A stretch of 64,000 bases of DNA from Eutreptiella sp. 'Long Island Sound 2002'. Taxonomy: Eukaryota; Euglenozoa; Euglenophyceae; Eutreptiales; Eutreptiaceae. The DNA lies in NCBI GenBank assembly GCA_964036045.1, contig OZ038382.1, positions 148,998,961 to 149,062,960 on the forward strand, written 5' to 3'. Position 1 is the first letter of the stretch, and each line of letters begins with the position of its first letter. Position numbers and translations under genes: made by a program. Positions 11,216 through 21,530 of this stretch are shown piece after piece. The notes under the pieces were generated by a model. It was not told the DNA's origin. It made no database searches and saw only the letters and a list, made by a program, of their open reading frames with translations.

Positions 11216-12604
11216 TGGGCAAAACCGGTTCCTAGGACACTGGCTTGGACTTCTGGGGAGGGAACCCCTCCCCCCAGTGCTGGGCCCTCCCTCCCCTGCG
11301 GGAACATGGAGCCCCGACCGGGCCCCATGCGCGTCCCGCTGGCAAACGCCACATCCCTGCGCCTGCATTGGCACACTGTCGCTGACCGGCGAGCGGACGT
11401 GGTGCTAATCTTGGAGATGTGCCTTACGGCGGTGGCGCAGCAGCCGATGCGTGTACAGGACGGGGCATCGGCCTGGCAAGCTTTTTGGGGGGCGCCCTTG
11501 GAGTCTTGTGGGGCGGGGCATCTGGTATGCGCCAGCAGGGGGGGTGGGTATCCTAGTGCGCCAAGGCATTGTAGCCAGACAAATTCTCCCCCCAAATTTG
11601 GGCAGCCCGCACTGAGGCGGACACCCTCACCCAGACGCTCTAGCACTCCATCCGCTGGTGCCACGTCCTGGTTGGCCTCCGGCCGGGGGGCGGATACCCT
11701 GCACACCTAGGGGGCGTACGGCGTCTCGGCCCAGCCAGCCCTCAACCGCACGTTCTGGGACAACGCCACACAGTATGTGGCGCAAGACGGGACGGCCCCG
11801 CAGTGTGGGGGGGGGGGGGGGGGGGGGCTTCAACTTTGACCTGAACTACCCGCTTCGAGCGCCGCCGTCTGTCGTGGCGTCCCTCCTGACTCACCGGCTG
11901 GCGGATGGGGACCTCAAGCTGGCGACTGCCTTTGGGGGGTCCCCTCTGCTCGAACAATGGCCCGGAGGGAACTCAACCCCCGCGCATTGACGGCCCGTTG
12001 GTAGTTACGCGCCTGGCGGCGTTGCTCCATGCGGCGGGGCGGCTGCCGCGGGGGGCAGTCTCGGGGCACATCCCGGTGTATTTTGACATCCCCCTACGGG
12101 GGGCTTCGCAGCGGTTGGTCAAGTTTGTCCGCCCCAAGGCAGTGGTGCCGGCGCAGCGAGAGGAGCACGAACGACTCCTCCTCCTACGCCGCCTGCTCGA
12201 CCCGATGGAGGCGGGGTGGCAGGCTGCTCTGGCTACCAGGCGTGGACCGCGCCTGGGCCTTTTGCACCTCGACCGCAGAGGAAACTCTTCTTGCCCTTGG
12301 TCGCCGCCCTCCCACCTCCCACACACCTGCCGACTCTGCGGAGAATGTGCCACGGTGTCCTCCGCAGCGTCGACAGGCGCCAACAGGTGCGCGCGGTGCG
12401 CCCAGGTAGCCGCGTGCCCCTGGCCCGAACCTCCCGCAGGCCCGCGCAGGCGCACAGAGGAGGAGGCTTTGCGCCGGCGCATCGAGGGGGCACACACCCC
12501 CTCGCACGAACAAGCGGGCCCCGCGGGCGCTGCCCTTCTATGGATCCACGTGCACCTGCAGGACCCCACATCCGTTGCACACCTGTCGCACGTTTTCGCC
12601 CCCT
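11216..12604 (+). pseudogene. Decayed LINE apurinic-like endonuclease region
   Basis: Around 11,355-11,450 the translation reads SLRLHWHTVADRRADVVLIL followed by EMCLTAV, the pattern in which endonuclease/exonuclease/phosphatase domains place a catalytic Glu. The C-terminal half appears near 11,985-12,110 as RIDGPLVVTRLAALL and then GAVSGHIPVYFDI, where SGHIPV stands for the usual SDH-x-P-V. The frame changes between them and a run of 21 G interrupts the sequence. The tail has CRLCGECA and CARCA cysteine pairs. The sequence begins where the AT-richer element ends, so that element may have inserted into this LINE. Confidence 0.6.
11807..11827 (+). repeat. Poly(G) run of 21
   Basis: Twenty-one consecutive G lie inside the LINE endonuclease remnant and break its frame. 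A second run of about 19 G occurs at 26,014-26,032. Confidence 0.95.
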
Positions 12605-12645
12605 AACCCCCACCTGCCGCCGCCCTTTGCAGAGCCCGCAGCACC

Positions 12646-13758
12646 ATGCCACGCCGACGGGGGGATGGGCCGGGGCACACCAAGGCCCGCCGCAGAGCGC
12701 AGGAGGCGGCCGTCCGGGGCCTGGTGGCGGACGCGGTGAAGGAGGCACACGAAGCGCACGCTGCCGCACGGTGTGACCTGGAGGGCAGTGCGAGGGCTTT
12801 TCTCAACGAGACCGCCCTCCCGGCCGTCGGCGCCCTGAACGGAGCGGGGGCCCCTACGCTACTCCCGGCAATGCACCGGATCGTGAACGCCGTCTGGCCT
12901 GGGCTCATCAGCCCGGAGGCGGCCCTCTACGGGCACTGGATGGAGTGGCGCGAGTCCAATCGGTCGGGCCGGCCCCTGTCCATGGGGGACACCCTGCGGC
13001 TGACGGGAGCAGGGTCTGCCATGTCCCTCCGCAGTAGCGCCCCAGCCCTGCTGCACGCCCTCAGGACGCGCTACCCCGGGGACGCGGCCCCGTACCTGAA
13101 CCAGGCGCGGGCCACGTACCCGGGAGGAGTGTCCGAACTGGATGCGGCGCTCCACCTTCTACACCTGCCGGACGAGGACCTGGAGGTGGGCGAGGTCACG
13201 GTGTTCGTGGAAGGCGCGGACGAGGCGTCCGCCCGCCCCCGGCCGACCAACCCGGTGTACGACGGCACCAGGCCTGGCCCCCCGTACGCCGTGGTCTACG
13301 AGGCGTTCCCCAGGGAGCCCACTTGGTGCCCCGCCCTCCCGCCAGCGACGCACGCGCCCCGCGGCTGGGCTAACCCAGACCTGTCCCCCCCCCTCTCCAG
13401 GACCAGGGGTGCCCACCACAGGGGGCGGGTCCTCTGGCAGGAGTGCCCTGGAACCCCCCTGCTCCTCCTCGTCGTCGCGACCCCCGGGGACCCGGGGCGG
13501 ATCCTGGGGATCACCCCCACCCACCTCTATGGGGCAACACCCGTACCCCGCCCCCCCCTCCCGGCACCCGCGGCGCGGGACGGAGTACACACCTTCTTGC
13601 GAACACAGGAGGTCACCGCCGTTACGGGAGTCCACCTGGTGCGGCTGCCCCCGACACCGCTCGACGACCCCCCGGGGCCCAGGGCCCTGGGCCCCGCCCC
13701 AGACTGGGAGCTGTGGTGCGACGCGTGGGCCGCGTGGCTCCCCCGCCTCCCCACCTAA
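12646..13758 (+). CDS. Hypothetical protein, 370 aa, GC-rich element
   Basis: An uninterrupted frame with an ATG in moderate context (GCACCATGC). It starts with a basic segment MPRRRGDGPGHTKARRRAQE and continues with a helical region rich in Ala. There is a globular-looking middle part with PAVGALNGAGAPTLLPAMH and WPGLISPEAALYGHWMEWRE, and a Pro-rich tail with CDAWAAWLPRLP. GC-rich DNA gives chance open frames, but the amino-acid texture here is protein-like. The opposite strand is also partly open, so caution is needed. I recognise no family. It lies 40 bp after the endonuclease remnant and 119 bp before the next frame, so an element-encoded protein is likeliest. Confidence 0.5.
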   Translation: MPRRRGDGPGHTKARRRAQEAAVRGLVADAVKEAHEAHAAARCDLEGSARAFLNETALPAVGALNGAGAPTLLPAMHRIVNAVWPGLISPEAALYGHWMEWRESNRSGRPLSMGDTLRLTGAGSAMSLRSSAPALLHALRTRYPGDAAPYLNQARATYPGGVSELDAALHLLHLPDEDLEVGEVTVFVEGADEASARPRPTNPVYDGTRPGPPYAVVYEAFPREPTWCPALPPATHAPRGWANPDLSPPLSRTRGAHHRGRVLWQECPGTPLLLLVVATPGDPGRILGITPTHLYGATPVPRPPLPAPAARDGVHTFLRTQEVTAVTGVHLVRLPPTPLDDPPGPRALGPAPDWELWCDAWAAWLPRLPT

Positions 13759-13877
13759 TGCCGGTGGATGGCCGCAGGCCCCCGGCCGCGCGGGGCTGAC
13801 GCCACAGCCGGCCCCCCACCCCCTCCCCCCCTCCCCCCCGCAGAGCACCACACGGCACTGCCCACGGCACGGCACTG

Positions 13878-15560
13878 ATGCACCAGGAGGTAGTGGGAAG
13901 GGCGCGCCTGCCACCACGCATGCCTACCAGGGTAACAGTGATGGCAGACTCCGATGGGTCCCTCCAGCGGGACGACCGCCACCACCGCCGGTCCCGCTCC
14001 CGCTCCCCCGTCTCCTCCCCGGAGTGGACGGGGGAGACCCTCGCGGAGCGCGAGGAGCGGAGGCTGGCGGAGGCGGCGGTGCTGGTTGGGCCGCCGCCGC
14101 GGGCCCGGGAGCCTGGGCCAGCCGGGACGGCCGCCCCCGCCGCCCAAGCAGCCAGCCCTGCTGCCCCGCCCCGCCCTGACGCGCAGGAAGCGGAGACCGC
14201 GGCGAGCCACGCCGCGGCCCCGACCGCGGCCCCCGGCACGCCGCCGACACGGGGGGCGGCCCCGGCGCAGGAACCGGGCGCATCGCCGAGGGCCGCCGCA
14301 GCCGCAGAGGAGAACGAGGAGGGCGTGCGAGGGGTTGCGACCGCGGCCACGGGCGCCTCGTCGGTGGCCGCCACGGCAGCGAAGGAGAGCGAGGAGGGCG
14401 CGCGAGGGGCTGCGGCCGCGACCCCGGCGGGCCGCGACACCGCCTCGGCCGGCCACGCCGCGGCCCCCAGCACGCCGCGCAAGCGGGGGAAGAACCCCGC
14501 ACGGGCCGCGGACGCCTCGCCGGCGGCCGCCGCAGCTGCAGCAGTGGGCAGGGGGAGCGCGAAGTACCGCGCCCACGCCAGCCCCACCCACACCCGCACC
14601 AGCCCCCCCAAGCCGTTCCCCCCCAAGCCCTTCCCCCCGGGGCGGGAGCGGCACGTCCGCCCCCCGACGCGCGAGCGCTCGCCGCCGGGCGTCACGCTGC
14701 CGCAGCTGCAAAGGCAGCGGGACGCCCGGCGAGTGGTCCAGGAAGGGCGCAGCAGCGGGGGGGAGCAGGGGGCCGGGAAGGGGCCAGGGCACGGGAAGGG
14801 CGCGCAGGGGCGCGGGCAGGGAGCTCAGGTGCAGGGGGCAGGGCGAGGGGAGGTGGCAGAGCGAGCGGGCCAGGGCGTGGGGGACGGGAGGTGGGACCCG
14901 CGACACGGGCAGGGGGCTGGAAAGGGGCCCAGGGGCAAGGGCAAGGGCGCCGCGGGCCCCAAGGGACAGGCGGGACGGGGCATGGGAGCCCAGGGGGGAG
15001 GACGGGGCGAAGGGAGGGGGGCAGAGGGCGGGGCGCCCCCGCAGCCGGACATGCAGCCGGTGAGGTGCATCCCCCCCGGCATCCAACAGATGCCGGCACA
15101 CCACACCCACCACCAACACCACCACCACCACCACCACCTCTACAACATCGACCCTGAGGCCGGCGAGCTCGTCCCCCCCCAACCCCCGCAACACCAGCAC
15201 CATCACGCCCCCCCCGCGCGAGGGCGGAGCCCGCGCGGATGGCCTCGGCGGAGGGGGGACGGGGCGCGGCATCGGCGCCGCAGGCGCAGGGGCAGCGAGG
15301 GGGGCCGGCACGGGGGGCGGAGGAGGGCCGGCCATGGGACCGGGACTGGGGCGCGGTCCCGGACCCTCTGGGGGAGGAGACCCTCCCCCTGGTGGGGGAG
15401 GTGTACGGGTGGTTGTGCTGGGCCAACCAGGGGACCTCCAGGAGGTCGAGGAACCAGCCCTTCGATGCCGTGCTCCTCCGGAGGGACGGAGGAAACCGAG
15501 AGGTACCCCCGGGGGGCTGGGCAGCCCCAGAGGACCATGAGCGGGTCCTCAGGTCAGTGA
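13878..15560 (+). CDS. Hypothetical disordered Ala/Pro/Gly-rich protein
   Basis: Open for 560 codons from an ATG. An Arg/Ser segment HHRRSRSRSPVSS near the N-terminus and EWTGETLAEREERRLAEA are followed by long Ala/Pro/Gly disorder. A Gly/Lys/Gln-rich stretch (about 14,750-15,030) comes next, then PGIQQMPAHHTHH leading into a poly-His run around 15,095-15,140. Coding texture seems to end near 15,240; downstream the frame at 15,239-15,757 looks more real. RS and basic Gly-rich segments would suit an RNA-binding gag-like ORF1, which is inference. Confidence 0.4.
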   Translation: MHQEVVGRARLPPRMPTRVTVMADSDGSLQRDDRHHRRSRSRSPVSSPEWTGETLAEREERRLAEAAVLVGPPPRAREPGPAGTAAPAAQAASPAAPPRPDAQEAETAASHAAAPTAAPGTPPTRGAAPAQEPGASPRAAAAAEENEEGVRGVATAATGASSVAATAAKESEEGARGAAAATPAGRDTASAGHAAAPSTPRKRGKNPARAADASPAAAAAAAVGRGSAKYRAHASPTHTRTSPPKPFPPKPFPPGRERHVRPPTRERSPPGVTLPQLQRQRDARRVVQEGRSSGGEQGAGKGPGHGKGAQGRGQGAQVQGAGRGEVAERAGQGVGDGRWDPRHGQGAGKGPRGKGKGAAGPKGQAGRGMGAQGGGRGEGRGAEGGAPPQPDMQPVRCIPPGIQQMPAHHTHHQHHHHHHHLYNIDPEAGELVPPQPPQHQHHHAPPARGRSPRGWPRRRGDGARHRRRRRRGSEGGRHGGRRRAGHGTGTGARSRTLWGRRPSPWWGRCTGGCAGPTRGPPGGRGTSPSMPCSSGGTEETERYPRGAGQPQRTMSGSSGQ

Positions 15561-15757
15561 TCCGGGCGGCGTGGCCCGACAGGGAGCCGACGTGGCCGGC
15601 CTTCCTGGAAGGGGGAGCGGTGCTCCGCATCACGGATGCGGACACCAACAATTGGCTCCCCCGGGCTTTGCGCAGCGCCCTCGCCCACTGGCGCTACCGC
15701 CCGCACACCCCGCCGCCACCGCAGCCCCAGCCCCCACACAAGCGGCGGCGCAGGTGA
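15239..15757 (+). CDS. Hypothetical protein overlapping the preceding frame, basic C-terminus
   Basis: The ATG at 15,239 (GCGGATGGCC) opens 172 codons in a different frame from the 560-codon ORF, overlapping its last 322 bases. The sequence looks folded: WDRDWGAVPDPLGEE, LVGEVYGWLCWANQG, ITDADTNNWLPRALRSALAH, ending PPHKRRRR, a possible nuclear-localisation patch. It may be a separate overlapping gene, or the true C-terminus of the upstream protein after a frameshift (mutation, assembly error, or programmed). I cannot choose between these from sequence alone. Confidence 0.45.
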   Translation: MASAEGGRGAASAPQAQGQRGGPARGAEEGRPWDRDWGAVPDPLGEETLPLVGEVYGWLCWANQGTSRRSRNQPFDAVLLRRDGGNREVPPGGWAAPEDHERVLRSVIRAAWPDREPTWPAFLEGGAVLRITDADTNNWLPRALRSALAHWRYRPHTPPPPQPQPPHKRRRR

Positions 15758-17739
15758 AGGCCCAAACGGCGGGTACGGGAGAGCTGGGGGGGGGGGGCTG
15801 GGCCCCCCCGGCACACGCCCCCCCCACGGTACGGCACGACGCAAGAGGGCGCGCCACCTCCTGCGGGAGGGAGTGCGGAGACAACGAGCGCGGGGGGGAA
15901 CCTGCTGCCCCGCAGCCCGCTAACCACTGACCGCTAACCCTCACGGCCACCCCCGACCGGCCGGCGCCGCGCGACAACGGCCGGGGGATGAGGGGCCCCA
16001 GCGAGGGCCTGCGCGAGAATCCGGCTCTCGGTAGAGGGGGGCGGGGAAAGGGCGCGACCCCCCGGCCGATGGCTGGCCCCCGGGGCCAGGACTGCCATGC
16101 CGCCCCCTCCCCCCCGGCCGACAGGAGGCATCACCAGGGGACCAAAGGGCCCCCCCCACTCCCCCCCCCCCCCCTTGGTCCGTTGGCACAACCGACCAAG
16201 GGACAGGGAAGGGAAGGAGTGTGGTGAGGCCGATGGGCACGGTGGCCTACAGAGGGAAAGGCCAGGGGAAGGGAAAGGGGAGGGGAGAGGGAAGGTTAGG
16301 GCAAGGAGGAAGAGGAAGGTCAAAGGGTGGTGAGAAGCTGATGGGCACCACCGCCTATGGAGGGGAATGGTCCATTGGAAGGGCGGCGAATGGCGATCGG
16401 CCAGTAGGCGCCGCCAGCTGCAGACGAAATCATCACACCATGGCGTCAAGCCAAACCCCCCCCCCCTCCCCAGCCCCCTCACTCAGCTTTTATGGCACAC
16501 ACTCCCACACCACCCACCCTGGATAAGACAGGAGACTCTGAATTGCCACTTTCGCCCCCGACCCATGCTAGCCCTGTGAGATACCCGTGCTTCTTCTTTA
16601 CACTTGATTGACCCTGAGGAACACACTCACTGGCCCCCACCCTGGCTTTTTTTTTGATCGCTGCCATAATCCCCCTGGACCACCAACCCATACCCAGTGG
16701 CAGCCCGTGCACCCAGGGTTTTGCAAAGCCTTTGGGTTTCAGCCACGCAATCCCAGCACACATCCATCGTGCGCCCCCCTTCCCCCCCCCCCTCCCACAC
16801 AGGCCCGAGAGCGGGCGGGGGGGCGGCCCCACCACCCCCCCCCCCCCCGCACCCACCTCAGCTGGGGAGCCAAGGGCGCGGTCCTCCGCCCCTCCAGGGC
16901 CGGGGGGGCACCCCCCCCCTCAGGAGGAACGGCGACGCGGTAAGGGCAACGGCAGCTGGGCCTGCTCCCGCGAACCCACACCGGCGTGCAGGAGCAACGC
17001 GCACAACGGAACGGGACGGAGGCCGCGCCCCACATGACCCTCCTGTAACCACAGCCCACTCCGAGGTGACAGAGGGGGGGTTCAGGTCAGCTGGGGCCCC
17101 CGGGGGGGCGGTCCACGGGCTGCCCCCCACCCCCCCCCACCCCGGGGCGGCACTTCAGCCCCGACCGCACGCGCGCGACGGAAGGGAGCGCGCCGGCGAC
17201 ACAGAGAGGGCCAGAAAGAAGTACCGCAGGCCGCCGCCCGGAGCGAGAGCAGGGAGGCCGCGGCGCGACACCCCCCCCCCCCCCGCCCCCCCACCAGCCT
17301 GCCAGCTGCGGGGGCCCCGGCCCCCACCCCCCGAGGCAGGGGGGATGGGCCCGCTTGCCCGAGAGGGGAGCCGGAGTGTGACCCGCCCCCCCGCCCCAGC
17401 CGCCGGCTCACATGGGGGCCGCGAAGAACAAGCGGGCCAACGCCTGCGCACCGGGACGCCGCACAGATCGTACCCAGAGACGCCGGGTGAGCACGAACCG
17501 GAGTGGTATGGGGGGCCACGCCCCCCATGGACAGCACAACACCAGTGACGCCCGCTTTGTTGCCTGCCCAGGGAAGGCAAAGGGACGGAACGAGGCAGAG
17601 CGACCTCCCGCCCTACGGGCCCCGCCCCGGCCGCACAGCCGGAGGAAACGGCGCACGCCCCCCCCCCCCCAGCCCGCCCCCAAGCATAAGAACGCCATGG
17701 ACCCGCCCCGCGGCGCGCAGCCCCCACAGGGACAGAGCA
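15758..17739. other. GC-rich stretch without a supportable gene
   Basis: Contains homopolymer C and G runs and a purine-only tract near 16,255-16,320. A short more balanced patch lies at 16,500-16,760. Open frames on both strands are short or Pro/Gly/Arg-rich and overlap one another, as expected from composition. I see no gene. Confidence 0.5.
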
Positions 17740-17894
17740 GGGCCCCCACACCCGCACGCCCGCGCGCACAACGCGGACCCCGACAGCCCACCCAGTGGAC
17801 GGGCAGTCGGGGGAGGAGGAGCGCAAGACCCCAGACGCCCCACGCAACGGTCTAAGGCACCCCCCCGGGGACGCCCTACCGCCGCCCCCACAAC
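17740..17894 (+). repeat. Degenerate single 209-bp-type monomer
   Basis: The segment around 17,797-17,890 aligns with the monomer array at 1-1,957: GTGGACGGGCAGTCGG, then AGACGCCCCACGC, then CCGCCGCCCCCACA in the same order and spacing. Like the main array, it sits immediately upstream of a 5'UTR-like module, supporting a functional link between monomer and LINE leader. Confidence 0.65.
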
Positions 17895-18752
17895 CCCAAG
17901 CCAAGTAGGGGGGAACCGGGACCGGACCGCCCCCCCCCCCAAGCACGCCAGACGGAGCAAGGGACCGGGGCAGGACACGGGGAGGGGCACGGACCACGTG
18001 GAACGGCCCTACCAGCGCCCAGTGCCGGGACCACGCGAGATGCGCGCGCCACACCACCCAGCGGGGGGGGGAGCTGACACCGCGAGAGCGCGAGCGCACA
18101 CACACGAAAGGGACACGCGGGGACTACCGGAATGGCAACCGGACCGAGCGCGCGGAACGCACAGACCGCATGGAATGGCGTACCAGCGAGCGAGGGTAAG
18201 GGACACCCGGACGGGACGGCCCGCCACACGCAGCGCGGAACACGCGGGGCGGGGAGGGGGAAACGAAAGAGACACGACGCCAGGTGCCGGCCCGAACCCC
18301 CCCGAACCAGCCGCGAGCGCCGCGCACACACAGACGGGGCACTGCGCCCGCCAAGGCAGTAGCGGCGCACAGTGCCAAGCCCCAACCCCTAGGCTAGGCA
18401 GCCTCCGCGCCAGCCCAAGGGGTTCCCACTGGCGACAAGCCAGTAGCACGGGCCCGGCGGCGCCGGCGCCCCGGGCGACCACGCATTAGGGGGGCGACGC
18501 AGTGGGTAAGCGCCCGCAGCCACGGCTGCGAATTGATGCACTGACCGGGGAGTGGCGAAACGGGGACGCCGGGGAAGGACGGGGCTCCGAGCTCTGTGAA
18601 CCCGGGGGACTCCGCCACCAGGCAGGAGGTGCGTCTTGGAGGGCCCCCCACTAGGACCCGGTGGGGAGGATATCACCTGGCCCGACCAGGTGGCCCCCCG
18701 GGGCCGAAAGGCGTCTAGTACCCGCAAAATCAAACCTCAAACCTCAAACCTC
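17895..18752 (+). other. LINE 5'UTR-like module, copy B
   Basis: Collinear with 1,958-2,830. The same hairpin CACCTGG...CCAGGTG (18,674-18,692) and the same three AAACCTC heptamers (18,732-18,752) end the module. Here the sequence that follows is clearly LINE reverse-transcriptase region, which identifies the module. Confidence 0.75.
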
Positions 18753-19519
18753 TTCTTGCCCTAGCCTGCCCGGACATCACTCTGGACACCCTCCCGGCCG
18801 GGGCCACCCTCCCGCGCAACCCTCCCCACCTCCCCCGCGGCAGGGGCACGGACCAACTGCTCCGGGAGGTGCGCCTCTCCTCCAAGCAGCAGGGAGACAC
18901 CAGGGGGGCCTCTGACTTCCCCGGTGGCACGCATCCGGCGGCCCACGGACCCCTCCGAGAGGTCTTATGCTGGCTGGAGTGGGCAGCGCAGGGGCCAGGC
19001 GTGATGCCGCGAGCGGTGTAGCAGGCGTGGACGGCCCTCCGACGCCGCCTGGACAGGCTCCGCGCGCTGGGCCCGGAGTATGCAGACTTTCGGCTGGGTG
19101 GCGCGCCCGGCAGGCTTGCCCCGCTGGCCTCCCTCCATCGTCTCAGCGCAGCGCTGGCGGGGAAGGTCCGGGCAATGCTCCGGGCGGAGGACAAGGACGG
19201 CATCCGGGAGCGGCGCGCCTACACCGCCGTCGCTCCCAAGGAGGGGACGCTGGGGCCCCTTCACACCCGCCCGCCTACTGTCCTGTCCATGGTCTACCAA
19301 CTGTTGGCAGGGGTGCGCCTGGTGGACGATATTGCGTGGCAGGAGGCCCGGGCCCATCCGGCGGCCTTTGATTTCCGCCTGGCCACGAGCGCCCTGCAGG
19401 GGCGGCGGTGACACAGGTCCTCTAGCAGCTGTGTTGCCTTCGGGGGTGGGCCGTCGCGGCGATGAGCATCGATCACGTCAACTGTTTCGATCTGTTCCCC
19501 CAGGCGGTTGTACTGGCCC
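18753..19519 (+). pseudogene. LINE copy L2, region before and at the start of the reverse transcriptase
   Basis: Reads, with an in-frame TAG near 19,018 and frame changes, through REVRLSSKQQGDTRGASD, AWTALRRRLDRLRALGPEY, KEGTLGPLHTRPPTVLSMVY and LVDDIAWQEARAHPAAF. It ends in the first part of the palm around MSIDHVNCFDLF. The same order occurs in L3 at 27,400-27,720. The sequence is cut after GTACTGGCCC by a solo LTR and resumes at 20,231. It attaches directly to 5'UTR module copy B. Confidence 0.7.
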
Positions 19520-20230
19520 AGTAAGAATGAGTCACTGCCATGTCCTTCTTGGAGGACTGGATCCAGGCCCTGCCCACCCTAAAACCCTTTTTCTTCTGCT
19601 CACACCTACTTAATCAGGTTTATCTCTCTTTTGAAGTTTCAAGTACACTTACTCAAAGTAACTAGGGTTATAACCCTAGCCCCCCATGAGGTTCACCCCT
19701 ACCACTCAACTGAGCGGAAGTATCTTCCTTCAGGGAGGTTATACCGAAAGAAACTAGGCACTTCATGCCTAAAGCCTTGTAGGTGAAGCCTAGTGGTCCC
19801 CGACCTCAAGACCCCCATACTCGAATGATTCTACCACTTATTGTGCTTCTACGCTTTAACAATTTCCTGATTCAGTTGCTTGGCCAAGTTATATTCTGTG
19901 TCTGGCCTAACTCTTATGCCCCAGGTTCCTAACCAACTCCATTTCATCCAACAGAGTGCACATGAAGTGCTTGATGCTAATTTTGAGGCCAGAGTCATGC
20001 CACGTTTGACATAAAAATCATTTGTTTTATCCAATTGTGATTCAATCTTTGTACGTAAGCTTGCTTTGTCTATCTGCAGCCCTTCTGTGATACACTGGAT
20101 TTCAAAACTATTCATTGATTCGATCAACATCCTGTTCTTGCTCTACTTGCTGCTTTGGTTCTGTTTTTCAACACCAAAACCTGCAGGATTTCATCAAAAC
20201 TATTAGGGCACAAATCAAGGACATCTTTCT
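19520..20230 (+). repeat. Solo LTR with exact 5-bp target duplication
   Basis: 711 bp of AT-richer DNA interrupts LINE copy L2. It begins AGTAAGAATG and ends ACATCTTTCT, the same AG(T/A)AAG...CTT(T)CT termini as the LTRs of the Ty3-type element at 28,450-56,329. GGCCC lies on both sides (19,515-19,519 and 20,231-20,235), and the LINE reading resumes exactly across it. It is therefore a solo LTR of the same or a sister family, left by LTR-LTR recombination. Its body is only weakly similar to the 28.5-kb LTR. Confidence 0.85.
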
Positions 20231-21530
20231 GGCCCTGGCGTTCGAGCTGGGCATGGACCCCGGCACGTGTGGTGCCCTGGGGGCCATGTACAAGCAGCTC
20301 CGCCGGCGCTTCAAGATCGCAGGGGCCTTCGGCCTATGGTGGCAGGGCACCAATAGCGTCATCCATGGGTGCCCCCTGTGGGTGAGACTTTTTTTTGCTC
20401 TGTGCCTCCCAGCTATCCAAGTGGGGTCTCCTGGACCTTTGGGTGATACTGGTGAATGTGCTCAACACGATCTGGAAACCGGAGGTGGACTCCCTGCGCC
20501 GTCAGGTGTGTGCGCAAACGGCCGCCTTCCCGCCGTCCCTGGACGAGGACGCGGCAGACGACCTGGAACCGGGGGCTCTGCTCCCCTTCAAGCATGCAGG
20601 CCCCGGCTACGCCGCGGTGGGGTTGTTGGGCTACGCGGTCGACACCCAGGCGGTGGCCCTGGGCGCGGCCGCACTCCAGGACACGGTCCCGCAACGGAGA
20701 AAGGGCTACGGATCACGGGGCAGGATGTCCGCGTGGACAAGTCCTGCTCCTGGGTCCAGGGGGAACAAAGCGCCCCGTTGGTGCTGCCCCGGGAGGTCCG
20801 CATCCCGCTGGCGACGACCTTCCGCCAGCTCGGCGTCCAGATTCCCTTTGGGGGCTCCAAGGCCACGGGACCGGTGTTGTACCGACGTTTGGAGGCGGGG
20901 AGGAGCGCCCTGCGTAGCCTGCCCCATCTCTCGACATACGACCGGCGGGAGCGGGCCATCAGCACCCTGGTCACCCTGCTGGCCCTCCATGGGGAGGCGT
21001 TGGTGTAGGTGACGGAGCCCAACCTGAGGGGACTCCAGACCGCGGTGGTGCAGCGCCCATGGGGGCTGGCGCGCGTGTCCCGGGCCAAGGAGGTCATTTC
21101 GACCGTATTTTCGAAGGAGCACCGTGTGTCCCGGATCATGCACACGCGCCATGAGCGCCTTCTTCGGCTGGCCTGCCGGGCTTGCCGGCCGGGGGTCACA
21201 CAGGTCTTCGCCCAGGCTATTCGGGCTTCGGGAGGCCGTTCCCCGGGGACGGAACCGGTGAAGCGCGCGCTCCGCACCGCGGCCTCCCCGGGCTGGGCCC
21301 CGCAGGATAGCTGGTGCTCAGACGTCCCAGGGCACGAGCACACCCTGCACTTCGTGCAGGAGCCGCTGTGCCACCTGCAGCACCAGGTACGGGACAGCCT
21401 ACGCTGCCACTTGTCGCGCCAGTTGGAGGCCCGGTGCCCCGTCCCCTTCGGGGGGCTGAGCAACGGGGCAGATAGCCAGGGCTGCCGCGCAGCGCTGTGG
21501 ACAGCTCCACAGGCAGCCAAGAGGACCGCA
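20231..21530 (+). pseudogene. LINE copy L2, reverse transcriptase and downstream region
   Basis: Continues from the solo LTR with LELGMDPGT-type sequence, MYKQLRRRFKIAGAFGLWWQ, and the catalytic box as LGYAVDTQAVALG, where YADD has become YAVD, so this copy is dead. Downstream are LPHLSTYDRRERAISTLVTL, VTEPNLRGLQTAVVQ and LVQEPL-type sequence matching L3 at 56,340 onwards. A 61-bp insertion flanked by GGGTGA lies at 20,386-20,446. Similarity to L3 ends near 21,530. Confidence 0.75.

Noticed and set aside
13755-15335. Minus-strand 526-codon frame opposite the disordered ORF
   Set aside because: It mirrors the codon phase of the plus-strand frame in highly GC-rich DNA, and its Pro/Leu/Arg/Gly content has no motif.
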